Origin: Ginsengibacter sp963792025
GTDB taxonomy: Bacteria > Bacteroidota > Bacteroidia > Chitinophagales > Chitinophagaceae
Assembly: GCA_963792025.1 (NCBI GenBank)
Contig: CAWBUS010000012.1
Span: 1-64,000 of the forward strand
DNA length: 64,000 nucleotides
Direction: 5' to 3'
The notes under the pieces: generated by a model
What the model saw: only the letters and a program-made list of their open reading frames with translations
Told to the model about the DNA's origin: nothing
The model's database searches: none
Program-made: the position numbers and the translations under genes
Part shown: piece by piece, positions 1 through 8,203 of the stretch
Layout: each line of letters begins with the position of its first letter
How positions within the stretch are numbered: position 1 is the stretch's first letter

Positions 1-110
1 ATGCTCCTGCCAACAAAGTAATTGTTGGATTTGAGGATTCTGACCGAACAACTTCGCAGTGCGATAATGATTTTAATGATGTTTTATTTTATTGTACCGT
101 TACTCCATAA
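1..110 (+). CDS. C-terminal end of a DUF4114-type protein (partial)
   Basis: The reading frame is open from base 3 to a TAA at 108-110, giving the last 35 residues of a protein that starts outside the window. The segment VIVGFED followed by SQCDNDFNDVLFY matches the end of DUF4114 domains, which finish with a GFED ... D-x-DFND-V-F signature. These domains occur in secreted or surface proteins, often with calcium-binding features. No more can be said without the upstream sequence. The identification rests on one short motif. Confidence 0.6.
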   Translation, partial: APANKVIVGFEDSDRTTSQCDNDFNDVLFYCTVTP

Positions 111-170
111 GGAAAGAAGCTTACCCTCTTTGTAAATTGCGTTTGAGGCTTGAAATATTAGCTGGTTAGG

Positions 171-196
171 ATCATTAAATTTAATTTATTAATGAT
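171..196. terminator. A/T-rich inverted repeat, possible terminator
   Basis: ATCATTAA (171-178) and TTAATGAT (189-196) form an 8-bp stem with a 10-nt loop between two convergent units: the DUF4114 gene (+) and tRNA-Met (-). The stem has almost no G/C and no clear T-run, so its function is uncertain. The rest of 111-264 shows nothing recognisable. Confidence 0.25.
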
Positions 197-264
197 TGCC
201 ACAGTTTGCCAACCGTTAAAACACCGGGTAGAAATCGGATAAAATTGATCAACAACTTTTTTTG

Positions 265-338
265 TATCGGGGAGCAGACTTGAACTGCCGACCTTCGGGT
301 TATGAATCCGATGCTCTAACCAGCTGAGCTACCCCGAC
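265..338 (-). tRNA. tRNA-Met (anticodon CAT)
   Basis: The complement folds as a cloverleaf. The acceptor GTCGGGG pairs with CCCCGAT, the D arm is GCTC/GAGC, the anticodon loop is TTCATAA, and the T loop is TTCAAGT. The anticodon CAT lies at plus positions 302-304. The last anticodon-stem pair is A-C. No CCA is encoded. CAT also fits a lysidine-modified tRNA-Ile; elongator Met is preferred by overall likeness. Confidence 0.9.
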
Positions 339-349
339 ATTTTGGGCGG

Positions 350-379
350 CAAAGATAATGTATTGCAGAAAACAGGCAA
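350..379 (-). promoter_or_regulatory. Promoter of tRNA-Met
   Basis: On the minus strand a TTG (-33 element, plus 377-379) is followed after exactly 19 nt by TATCTTTG (-7 element, plus 350-357). This is the Bacteroidota primary-sigma consensus TTG-N19-21-TAnnTTTG. The tRNA starts 11 nt after the -7 element. The -7 box continues as GCCGCCC, an extension shared with other stable-RNA and ribosomal promoters in the window. Confidence 0.75.
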
Positions 380-402
380 CAAGAAATACAAGTAAATACT
401 TA

Positions 403-1605
403 TTATTTTTGAGAAGTTCGCCCAGGGTAAACTTCCAACGCTTTTTGAAGACAGTCCATAGCACTATTGATTGATTCACTATTTAACACGTAAGCCAGCC
501 GAACCTCTCTTTGTCCAAGGCCAGATGTGCCATAAAATCCTGTTGCCGGAGCCAGCATAACGGTAGATCCTTCATAATCGAATGATTCCAGCAACCACCG
601 GCAAAATATGTCCGCATCATCAATTGGCAATGTTGCCATCGCATAAAATGCCCCGCCCGGCAGAGGGCAAAATACCCCCGGAATATTATTTAATCTTTTA
701 ACGATAACATCTCTTCTTAATTTATATTCAGCTCTGGTTTCTTCAAAATAGTTAACAGGAAGACTGATAGCTGCTTCACCAATGATTTGTCCGAATGAAG
801 GCGGGCTTAACCTTGCCTGTGCAAATTTTAAAACTGTTTCGGTTACCAATTTGTTCCTGGTTACCAAAGCCCCGATCCTTGCCCCGCAAGCACTGTATCT
901 TTTACTTATTGTATCCATCATAACCACATTGTCTTCAGCGCCCGATAATTGCATGGCGCTAACATGTTCTCCTTCATAACAAAATTCACGGTATGCCTCG
1001 TCGGAAAATAAATATAGATTATGTTTTATTACAATCGTTTTCAGCACTTCCATTTCTTCGCGACTGTATAAATAGCCTGTAGGGTTATTGGGGTTGCAAA
1101 TCAATATTGCCTTTGTTTTATTTGTAATTATTTTTTCAAATTCTTCTATCGGTGGCAAAGCAAATCCGGTTTCGATAGAAGAAGTAATTGGCTTCACCAC
1201 CACATCTGCAGCTACGGCAAAACCGTTGTAATTGGCGTAAAAAGGTTCCGGTATAATTACCTCATCTCCTGCGTCAAGGCAACTCATAAAGCCAAATAAA
1301 ATAGCCTCGCTCCCGCCGGTTGTGATGAGGATATCACGATAATCCAAATCGATATTCACGGATTTATAATATTGAACCAATTTCCGCCGATAGCTTTCGT
1401 TGCCTGCGCTATGACTATATTCGAGAATTTTAAAATCTGAATGGCGTACTGCATCAAGGGCTTCTTTGGGAGTTTCTATGTCTGGTTGGCCTATATTAAG
1501 ATGATAAATTTTTATCCCTTTGGCTTTAGCTGCTTCTGCATATGGAACCAATTTTCGTATTGGTGAAGCAGGCATTATTGTACCACGATGACTTATTGAT
1601 AACAT
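403..1605 (-). CDS. PLP-dependent aminotransferase, class I/II (aspartate aminotransferase family)
   Basis: A 400-residue fold-type I aminotransferase. The N-terminal IGQPD, the central CNPNNPTG substrate-binding motif, the SDEAYREF strand that carries the PLP-contacting Asp and Tyr, and the Schiff-base lysine in SKRYSACGARIG are all present in order. The frame is open 10 codons further upstream, but the start MLSISHRGTIMPASPIRKL is chosen because family members begin near the ASPIRKL segment. It would transfer an amino group between an amino acid and a 2-oxoacid in the cytoplasm; the exact substrate cannot be read from sequence. It stands alone and is divergent from the next gene. Confidence 0.85.
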   Translation of the reverse strand: MLSISHRGTIMPASPIRKLVPYAEAAKAKGIKIYHLNIGQPDIETPKEALDAVRHSDFKILEYSHSAGNESYRRKLVQYYKSVNIDLDYRDILITTGGSEAILFGFMSCLDAGDEVIIPEPFYANYNGFAVAADVVVKPITSSIETGFALPPIEEFEKIITNKTKAILICNPNNPTGYLYSREEMEVLKTIVIKHNLYLFSDEAYREFCYEGEHVSAMQLSGAEDNVVMMDTISKRYSACGARIGALVTRNKLVTETVLKFAQARLSPPSFGQIIGEAAISLPVNYFEETRAEYKLRRDVIVKRLNNIPGVFCPLPGGAFYAMATLPIDDADIFCRWLLESFDYEGSTVMLAPATGFYGTSGLGQREVRLAYVLNSESINSAMDCLQKALEVYPGRTSQK

Positions 1606-1832
1606 GCTGCAAATATAGTATGGAGCACACATCAAAAACTGGAAAAGCTTTTTTAAGTTATATAAACATCATTAACTTCATCAAAAAGTGACCACGGTAA
1701 AAATAATTAGCAGATACTTTTACTTTATCTGTATTTTGAATACCGGAATTTTTTGAAATCAAGAGAACAAAGTATCGCAGGCACATTTCTAAGATCATAT
1801 AAACTAAATCAACAGAATTTAACTCTTAGCTA

Positions 1833-3041
1833 ATGAAAGAATCAGTCAAAAAAATAGCAGTCAGGACGTCGGCTTACGTTTTCATGTCTGTCGCGTTGCT
1901 TAATTCAATCCAGCTTAGTGCCCAGAAAATTTCAGCAAGCTGGATTGATAAAAATCTGAAAGAGGCAGATGCACAGTATAAGTTTTTGATGCAGAAAGTT
2001 CCTGACGGGGTTATGCCCGAATCATTCAAGGGCGATAGTCTTAAGACATGTAAATCTTCTGATTGGGTGGCAGGTTTTTACCCCGGCACTCTATTATGCC
2101 TGTACGATGCAACAAAGGATAAGGTATTATATAATGAGGCGTTGAAAAAAATTGTTTTAATGGATAAAGAGCAATATAATACAGGCACACACGACCTCGG
2201 TTTTATGATGTATTGTAGTTATGGTAATCTTTATCGAATATCTCCAGAAACTAAATACAAAGAAATTCTTGTGAATTCTGCACGCTCTTTATCAACCAGG
2301 TTCAATCCGAAAGTTGGATGCATTCGATCATGGGGCAATAGCAAGGACACCACAGAATTCAGAGTGATCATAGATAATATGATGAACCTCGAATTATTGA
2401 TGTGGGCGACTGCAGTTACAGGTGATTCTTCTTTTTACAATATAGCTGTTACACATGCCAACACTACGATGAAGAACCATTTCAGGCCTGATTATAGTTC
2501 TTATCATGTAGTAGTTTATAATCCCCAAAACGGAAAAGTAATTAAGAAACAAACGGCGCAAGGAGCAGCGGATGAGTCAGCATGGGCAAGGGGTCAATCG
2601 TGGGGACTCTACGGCTATACAGTTATGTATCGCTATACAAAAGATAAAAAATATTTAGATCAGGCTCAACACATCGCCTCATTCCTATTAAACAATCCTA
2701 ACCTGCCAAAAGATAAGATACCATATTGGGATTATAATGCACCGGGTATTCCCAATGCAGAACGTGATGCTTCGGCAGGAGCAATTTTAGCATCGGCGTT
2801 AATTGAGCTCTCGGGTTACAGTGGAATCTACTTGTCAAAGAAATATCTTGAAGCAGCTTTCACTATCTTACATACGCTTTCTGATCCTAATTATAAAGCA
2901 GCTATTGGTACTAACGGTGGTTTTATTTTGAAACATAGTGTCGCCAATATGAACAGTAATTCTGAGGTAAACGCCCCGTTACCTTACGCTGATTATTATT
3001 ACGTGGAAGCAATGGAACGTTTTAAAAAACTATTGAAGTAG
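1833..3041 (+). CDS. Glycoside hydrolase family 88 (unsaturated glucuronyl hydrolase)
   Basis: A 402-residue protein with a signal peptide (hydrophobic stretch ending LSAQK near residue 32), so probably periplasmic. It has GH88 signatures: THDLGFMMY with Asp121, RVIIDNMMNLELLMWA with Asp181, and SAWARGQSWGLYGY. The two aspartates are 60 residues apart, about the spacing known for the catalytic pair of Bacillus unsaturated glucuronyl hydrolase. Known family members remove 4,5-unsaturated uronic acids from oligosaccharides made by polysaccharide lyases acting on glycosaminoglycans, ulvan or gellan. No lyase or sulfatase lies beside it, so the polysaccharide is unknown. Confidence 0.88.
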   Translation: MKESVKKIAVRTSAYVFMSVALLNSIQLSAQKISASWIDKNLKEADAQYKFLMQKVPDGVMPESFKGDSLKTCKSSDWVAGFYPGTLLCLYDATKDKVLYNEALKKIVLMDKEQYNTGTHDLGFMMYCSYGNLYRISPETKYKEILVNSARSLSTRFNPKVGCIRSWGNSKDTTEFRVIIDNMMNLELLMWATAVTGDSSFYNIAVTHANTTMKNHFRPDYSSYHVVVYNPQNGKVIKKQTAQGAADESAWARGQSWGLYGYTVMYRYTKDKKYLDQAQHIASFLLNNPNLPKDKIPYWDYNAPGIPNAERDASAGAILASALIELSGYSGIYLSKKYLEAAFTILHTLSDPNYKAAIGTNGGFILKHSVANMNSNSEVNAPLPYADYYYVEAMERFKKLLK

Positions 3042-3151
3042 ATTCTTATAATTTGAAAATATTTTTTTAGCGGGCATTTTTTATAATACCGACGCAACAA
3101 GTACCATAAAAAAAGTTGGCGTTTTTAATTACAAAAGTTCTGTTAATGCTA

Positions 3152-3182
3152 TTGACATCCCAAATCTTTATTTATACATTTG
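3152..3182 (+). promoter_or_regulatory. Promoter for the DUF4407-GNAT unit
   Basis: TTG at 3152-3154 (as TTGACA) and a perfect -7 box TACATTTG at 3175-3182 are separated by 20 nt. Transcription would start near 3189, leaving a leader of about 125 nt that contains the hairpin at 3227-3278. Confidence 0.65.
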
Positions 3183-3226
3183 AATGCTGTTTTCTTTCAA
3201 CTATTCAACCTTAAAAGACGAAGTAT

Positions 3227-3278
3227 CATATTCTCAGACTCTGCGGTGGAGACGCTGCATGGTGACGATGAGAATATG
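3227..3278 (+). promoter_or_regulatory. Long hairpin in the 5' leader of the DUF4407 gene
   Basis: CATATTCTCA (3227-3236) and TGAGAATATG (3269-3278) are perfect 10-bp complements enclosing a 32-nt G/C-rich apical region that itself contains short complementary runs. It lies between a strong promoter and the TTG start codon at 3314, so it would be part of the mRNA leader. I do not recognise a known riboswitch class. Confidence 0.45.
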
Positions 3279-3313
3279 CAAAACATTTAAATCACGAAAG
3301 AAAACCCGGTCTT

Positions 3314-4375
3314 TTGAAATCATTACTTTATCGCTTTTTGATTGGTTGCGCAGGCTCTGATGAAGATATTCTCAAAAGATGCCCCCGTTCTGAACATATA
3401 AAACATGCCGGCTTTGGAGCCCTTGTTTTGGTTCCGGCAACGTTGGGTTTATTCTCCATGACCTATGCTATTTCAACGTTTGTAAATAATCCTTATCTAT
3501 ATATTCTCGCAGGAATGGTATGGGCTTGCATTGTTTTCATTTTCGACAGATTTATCATCTCTACATTTCGTAAAAAAGGTTCCATATTGAAAGATATAAG
3601 CTCGCTCACATTTTTGTCACGGGTTGTTTTTTCAGCTTTCGTTGGTATTGCGGTTGCCCACCCTTTGGTACTACTTTACTTCCATGAGAGTATTGAAGTT
3701 AATATGGACGAAGTGGCTCATTCAAAAGTTGACAGCATTGAAAATGTTTATCAACTGCAGAAAAAAGATTTACAACTGCAAAGGGATAATATTGACAATA
3801 CTGCAAAAGCTATATCCGATACGATTCACACCCAGGAAGGTATTCTGCATGATGAAATAAAGGGCGTGGTGCGAAACGATGACCGTACAACTGGGAAAGC
3901 AGGCGAAGGCCCGACTTTTAAATATGACACCGCGTATCTCAACCGGTTATATAACGACTTAGCACAAACGAAAATATCCAACGAAACAAAGAAGATTGAA
4001 AATGCTACTACAATGGCAAAGCTTGACTCAACAAGACAATCAAAAATTAACAGGCTAACCTTTAGCCGTGACTATCTTGAAAGAGAAAATGCATTGAGCC
4101 GCTTAACTGCTTCCAACAGCATTATCAGGATCACCACCTGGTTTTTAATTATCTTTTTCATTTTAGTTGATATTTTACCGGTAACGTGGAAAGGTTTAAC
4201 AAACCGCGGCCCCTATGATGAATACTTAAATGAAATTGAATTCAGAATTAAAAACGACGCGCAGGAAAAAATGATAGACTCTGAAACAAAATTAGAAATA
4301 TACAAACGGGCTAAGGAAAAGGAATTGATAGACCACAGCGGGAGTATAAAAAATGAAGAGTATGCTAACAATTAA
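3314..4375 (+). CDS. DUF4407 family membrane protein
   Basis: A 353-residue protein with the DUF4407 layout: an N-terminal motif of the form FLIGCAGSDEDILKRCP, two membrane segments (about residues 35-75), a third near residue 100-125, a long charged, probably coiled-coil region (about 140-260), and a last membrane helix near residue 270-290 followed by a charged tail. The start is a TTG; no in-frame ATG precedes the conserved N-terminus. The function of the family is not established. It shares an mRNA with the GNAT gene 20 nt downstream. Confidence 0.8.
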   Translation: MKSLLYRFLIGCAGSDEDILKRCPRSEHIKHAGFGALVLVPATLGLFSMTYAISTFVNNPYLYILAGMVWACIVFIFDRFIISTFRKKGSILKDISSLTFLSRVVFSAFVGIAVAHPLVLLYFHESIEVNMDEVAHSKVDSIENVYQLQKKDLQLQRDNIDNTAKAISDTIHTQEGILHDEIKGVVRNDDRTTGKAGEGPTFKYDTAYLNRLYNDLAQTKISNETKKIENATTMAKLDSTRQSKINRLTFSRDYLERENALSRLTASNSIIRITTWFLIIFFILVDILPVTWKGLTNRGPYDEYLNEIEFRIKNDAQEKMIDSETKLEIYKRAKEKELIDHSGSIKNEEYANN

Positions 4376-4395
4376 TTTAATTCTTTTTTGAAGGC

Positions 4396-4932
4396 ATGGC
4401 ATCTGATATAGAAATTCTCCAAATGAAATCTTCTGACCTCACTACATTACACAAGATTTGTTGTGAGGCTTATAGTCAAAATTTCCATGACCATTGGGAC
4501 AAAGATGGATTAGAAATTTATGTAAACAAGGTTTTTGGAATTGATATTTTACGAAATGAATTAGCTGACGAAAAAATTCAATACCATGTAGCATTTCTAA
4601 ACGAAGAACCAGTAGCATTTATGAAACTTAATTTATTTTCAAACCTGCCGGGTCTCAATGAAAAAAAAGGGATGGAACTTGATAAAATTTATATTTTGCC
4701 GGCTTTTAAGGGAAAGAAAATTGGCAAAAAGTTACTCAGCTTGGCATTGGATATTGCAAGGAGTTTCGAGAAAGAAGTAGTATGGCTTGCTGTAATTGAT
4801 ACGAATTTCGAAGCAATTTCATTCTACGAAAAAGCAGGGTTTAGGTTCCATAGTAAAACCGCTTTAGTATATCCAAAATTCAGAGAAGAACTAAAAGGTA
4901 TGTGGAGAATGTATTTTGAAGTAAATCCTTAA
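4396..4932 (+). CDS. GNAT family N-acetyltransferase
   Basis: A 178-residue cytoplasmic protein with the GNAT fold order. The acetyl-CoA binding loop appears as a GKKIGKKLL stretch after the LDKIYILPAFKG strand, and the C-terminal NFEAISFYEKAGFRF motif is typical. It would move an acetyl group from acetyl-CoA to an amine; the substrate cannot be predicted. It starts 20 nt after the DUF4407 gene and is probably co-transcribed. Confidence 0.82.
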   Translation: MASDIEILQMKSSDLTTLHKICCEAYSQNFHDHWDKDGLEIYVNKVFGIDILRNELADEKIQYHVAFLNEEPVAFMKLNLFSNLPGLNEKKGMELDKIYILPAFKGKKIGKKLLSLALDIARSFEKEVVWLAVIDTNFEAISFYEKAGFRFHSKTALVYPKFREELKGMWRMYFEVNP

Positions 4933-4974
4933 TAAATGATTATTACCTGCCATATAAAGAAGAATAAATTATAT

Positions 4975-6129
4975 TTATTTTATAAACCTATCATTTGAAT
5001 TTTTTGCAATTGCTTCAACAACTTCTTCTGCAAATCCGAAAGACAGCGTCATTCCTGCACCGCCGAGCCCGTTGATAATATACACACCTTCCTCTGCCTG
5101 GAGAAAAACATCCGTCTTGCCATTAGTCATCTTTGGGTAAATGCCATGCCATGACTGGATCAATTTCCAATTATCAGTAACCGCAAAAGTTTTAAGGTAA
5201 GCAGAAATTAAATCATTAATATAAGTTTCATCAAATGGAGAAAAGGATAATCCATATTCGTGCGAATCGCCAACGGTAAGCTCTCCCTTCCCGTTTTGTG
5301 AAACCATAACGTGAATGCCTAATCGCAAGTATTCGCTTAATTCATTTTGATATCGTTCTTTCAGCAATGATAGTGATGGCGCAGCTTTGAAACTTTCGTA
5401 GTGAATAAGCGACAAGCCTCCGCATAAAGCCGCTCCAGTCCTGAATTGTTTGTCCGCATTAATAAACCGCATCATCTGTAGTTTACATTTCGTTAACTGC
5501 AGCTCTGCAAATTTCCTAGGATATAGGGTTTCAAAATCGGCACCTGAACAAATGCAAATAACGTCAGCTTGCATCGTTTCGTCGCCAATAACTATTTTAT
5601 TTTTTTCAACTGTTGTTACATTTTTGTTCCAAACAAAATGAACATCGTGAATTTCTGATAAATAAGAAGGTAATGCTGCGATAGCTTCTCTCGGATCTAT
5701 AATCAATTCTGTTTTGCTAAACAATCCGCCGATCAATTTATCCGGATTAACGCCATTTATTTTCTCCTTTATCTGCGAAGGATTCATTAAAGTAACAGAA
5801 CGATCATTCCTATTAAATGCATCATACAACTCCTGCAATACAGTCCATTCATCGGCATGATAGGCCAAATGCATGCTGCCCCATTCATCGTACCAAAAGC
5901 CAGCAGCATCTGCAATTTCTTTCCAAACGTTTCTGCTGTGTAATGCACGATTATACAGGGTACCATCGGGCTGGCCCACGGGCCATACCATTCCAAAATT
6001 TCTTACAGATGCGCCGACGGCCTTACCCGATCTTTCAATAACGGTTACTTTAAAGCCATTCAAAGAAAGCGCCCTTGCAGTTGCCAGGCCTACAATACCT
6101 GCTCCTATTACTATCGCTGATTTACTCAT
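4975..6129 (-). CDS. HpnW-type FAD-dependent aminophosphonate oxidoreductase (TIGR03364-like)
   Basis: A DAO-family flavoprotein of about 384 residues. It opens with a Rossmann FAD motif (AIVIGAGIVGLATARAL), continues with SVRNFGMVWP, and ends with a glycine-rich NGLGGAGMTLSFGFAEEV segment. The frame is open nine codons further up; the start MSKSAIVIGAG is chosen because it places the FAD motif at the N-terminus. The TIGR03364 clade is known to sit beside PhnX-like hydrolases, as here. Related enzymes oxidise 2-aminoethylphosphonate or its N-methyl form to phosphonoacetaldehyde. It is the last gene of a four-gene operon. The exact amine substrate is inferred. Confidence 0.8.
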   Translation of the reverse strand: MSKSAIVIGAGIVGLATARALSLNGFKVTVIERSGKAVGASVRNFGMVWPVGQPDGTLYNRALHSRNVWKEIADAAGFWYDEWGSMHLAYHADEWTVLQELYDAFNRNDRSVTLMNPSQIKEKINGVNPDKLIGGLFSKTELIIDPREAIAALPSYLSEIHDVHFVWNKNVTTVEKNKIVIGDETMQADVICICSGADFETLYPRKFAELQLTKCKLQMMRFINADKQFRTGAALCGGLSLIHYESFKAAPSLSLLKERYQNELSEYLRLGIHVMVSQNGKGELTVGDSHEYGLSFSPFDETYINDLISAYLKTFAVTDNWKLIQSWHGIYPKMTNGKTDVFLQAEEGVYIINGLGGAGMTLSFGFAEEVVEAIAKNSNDRFIK

Positions 6130-6135
6130 AAAGCG

Positions 6136-6160
6136 GCCTCGCCACAGCCCCTCCAAGGAA
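6136..6160. repeat. Short CCCCTCC...GGAGG dyad (REP-like remnant)
   Basis: The gap between the permease and the FAD oxidase holds CCCCTCCAAGGAAGAGGAG, an imperfect dyad of the kind found as dispersed intergenic repeats in Bacteroidota. Similar pieces occur near 51635, 51755 and 62211. Confidence 0.35.
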
Positions 6161-6183
6161 GAGGAGTATGGATTGTTTAAAGT

Positions 6184-7512
6184 TTAAATAGAGAGAGATA
6201 TTATTTCCTGTTCTTCATTTTTAACAGGAACAATATTGCTCCGTTTATATTTTCTATTAAAATAACGTAATGCCATTAATGTTCCGGCAACACCAACAAT
6301 TGACAGGTACATGACACCGTTAGAATACACCGTTGCCCATGGTAATTTATTGCTGTAAACAGATTTACTTATAATAACGAGTACGCTTCCTAAATAGCCA
6401 AATGAGTCAGCGATGTATATCAGGAAACCGACGTTGCCGCCATGTCGAAAAGTTGCAATCAGCCTTTCAAATAAAATACAGTTAAACGGAATGTAACCCA
6501 TATATAATCCGAGCCCTACTAACGTCATCCATAAAAAGGGCGACAAATGATGATTAATAAACATCCACGAACTGATTCCCGCTACTAAAAAACCTGCTAC
6601 GATAATGATGTGTGTTATAACAAGCGCTCTTTTGTTATTGCGTATAATAATCATACTGCCAATCATTATCAACACAATTATTGTAATAGGTATCTCCGTT
6701 GCCGTGAAAACAGAAGGTTCATTACCGAAGCCCAGCTCTTTCCAGATATCAGCAGCAAAATTATCGCGTATATCACGGAACACGGTTAAGAAAACATAGA
6801 GTATGACCAGCAATATCAGCCCATATTTAAACTCATTAAAAAACATTTTCCTCTCCATCTTATTCATAGGAAGCCGAACGATCCGGCTCGCAACATCTTC
6901 TTCTGAAGGCGCCGGAATTTTTTCAAGCAAAAAAACAAAAAATAATAAGGGTAGGATAAAAACGAGCCCGGTAATAAACGGAAGCCACCAGTCGGTTACA
7001 TGAAAATCAACCTGCAAATATTTAGCCACAGATTTAACAAAGCCGGAAGAAAAAATAAAACTCACTGCAAGAGAAGCACCAATAAAATCTGTAGCCCTTC
7101 TTCCCTCAACAAACGAAAAAACGATTCCCCATATAATACCTAACGGAAATCCATTTATAAATAAAAATATAATGTTGAATGGGGCAGGTGTTATTGCAAA
7201 AAGTAACAATGCTATCCACGAAATTCCAATGAGCAACAAAATTAATTTGCCTCTTCCAAATCTTTTTAACTCAGCAATAAATTTTATTCCGTAAAACTTA
7301 CTGAACATGTATGCAATCACCTGGGTTATAACCAACACGTCTTTGTAATCCATGCCAAATACTAGTGGCGCTTTGCTGAAACTACCAACAGTAAAAGGTT
7401 TCCGGAATGCGTACACCGATGCATAAGTTAAAAACGTAATAATTGATGCAAAGATCGCTACATAAGTATCGCGGTATTTCGGTTTAGTAAATTGTATGGA
7501 AATTGGCTGCAC
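6184..7512 (-). CDS. MFS permease, DUF5690 family
   Basis: A 442-residue integral membrane protein with about 12 hydrophobic helices. Its features (YASVYAFRKPFTVGSF at the N-terminus, FGRGKLILLLIG, and a cytoplasmic loop with EEDVASRI near residue 200) match DUF5690 proteins, a branch of the major facilitator superfamily seen in Bacteroidota. It starts 3 nt after the PhnX-like gene stops, and the FAD oxidase follows. By context it probably imports the phosphonate or exchanges it for phosphate. That role is inferred only from the operon. Confidence 0.82.
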   Translation of the reverse strand: MQPISIQFTKPKYRDTYVAIFASIITFLTYASVYAFRKPFTVGSFSKAPLVFGMDYKDVLVITQVIAYMFSKFYGIKFIAELKRFGRGKLILLLIGISWIALLLFAITPAPFNIIFLFINGFPLGIIWGIVFSFVEGRRATDFIGASLAVSFIFSSGFVKSVAKYLQVDFHVTDWWLPFITGLVFILPLLFFVFLLEKIPAPSEEDVASRIVRLPMNKMERKMFFNEFKYGLILLVILYVFLTVFRDIRDNFAADIWKELGFGNEPSVFTATEIPITIIVLIMIGSMIIIRNNKRALVITHIIIVAGFLVAGISSWMFINHHLSPFLWMTLVGLGLYMGYIPFNCILFERLIATFRHGGNVGFLIYIADSFGYLGSVLVIISKSVYSNKLPWATVYSNGVMYLSIVGVAGTLMALRYFNRKYKRSNIVPVKNEEQEIISLSI

Positions 7513-7515
7513 TTA

Positions 7516-8199
7516 TCAAAGTATTAATGAAGGCAAAATTTCTAATGAATCTATAATATAATCAGGCTGGTATTTTATCAATTGTTCCCGGGAGTAAGCG
7601 CCGGTAGTTACTCCTACCACTATTCCGCAACCGGCATTTTGGCCTTCTTCAATATCTACTTTAGTATCGCCAATTTTTGCCACATCTTCAGCATTTGAGA
7701 TATTCAATTTCTGCATAAGCTTTTCTATCATATAAGGATGCGGGCGACCTTCAGCAACTTCGTCGCTACAAATAACTTCGTCTATGAACGATGCGTTATC
7801 CCAGCCGAGGCGTTTTAAGATAGGCGTGGTGATAAGGCGTGTAAAACCCGTATTCAGAGCCACTTTTACCTTGTTAGTATGCAGTTCACGAAACACCTTT
7901 TCGGCAAACGGTAAAGGAATCAGGCCTTCGCATGTTTCATAGTACCTGACCATCTGAGTTGTAAAATCTTCGTGAATGGCGTCTATAAAAGACTCATCCT
8001 TTTCGTAACCTGGTTTATATTTTGCAACTATTATTTCTATCGCTTCTTTTTTTCTATATCCCATTACTTCGTCTACTTCGGCAGCCTCTACATTTTCTAT
8101 TCCTGCGTTTAAAAAAGCCTTTCTGAAAACATCATTTATATTTCCTTTATCGGCAACTGTGGTTCCTGCAATGTCGAATACTACCAGTTCAATACTCAT
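7516..8199 (-). CDS. PhnX-like phosphonatase (HAD superfamily, TIGR03351-like)
   Basis: A 227-residue HAD hydrolase. The N-terminal motif is D9-I-A-G-T rather than DxDx(T/V), the arginine in EGRPHP replaces the usual HAD lysine, and KIGDTKVDIEEG supplies the acidic metal ligands. These are hallmarks of phosphonatases. Lys50 in MGYRKKEAI lies 41 residues after Asp9, the same spacing as the nucleophile and Schiff-base lysine of Bacillus cereus phosphonoacetaldehyde hydrolase (D12, K53, from memory). It is therefore predicted to split phosphonoacetaldehyde into acetaldehyde and phosphate. Only 4 nt separate it from the HD gene and 3 nt from the permease. Confidence 0.83.
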   Translation of the reverse strand: MSIELVVFDIAGTTVADKGNINDVFRKAFLNAGIENVEAAEVDEVMGYRKKEAIEIIVAKYKPGYEKDESFIDAIHEDFTTQMVRYYETCEGLIPLPFAEKVFRELHTNKVKVALNTGFTRLITTPILKRLGWDNASFIDEVICSDEVAEGRPHPYMIEKLMQKLNISNAEDVAKIGDTKVDIEEGQNAGCGIVVGVTTGAYSREQLIKYQPDYIIDSLEILPSLIL

Positions 8200-8203
8200 T
8201 CAT

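Noticed and set aside
782..979. Plus-strand open frame inside the aminotransferase
   Set aside because: It is a shadow of a well-supported gene with conserved motifs on the other strand. The same holds for many short frames over susC, rpoB, rpoC, the SNF2 gene and others.
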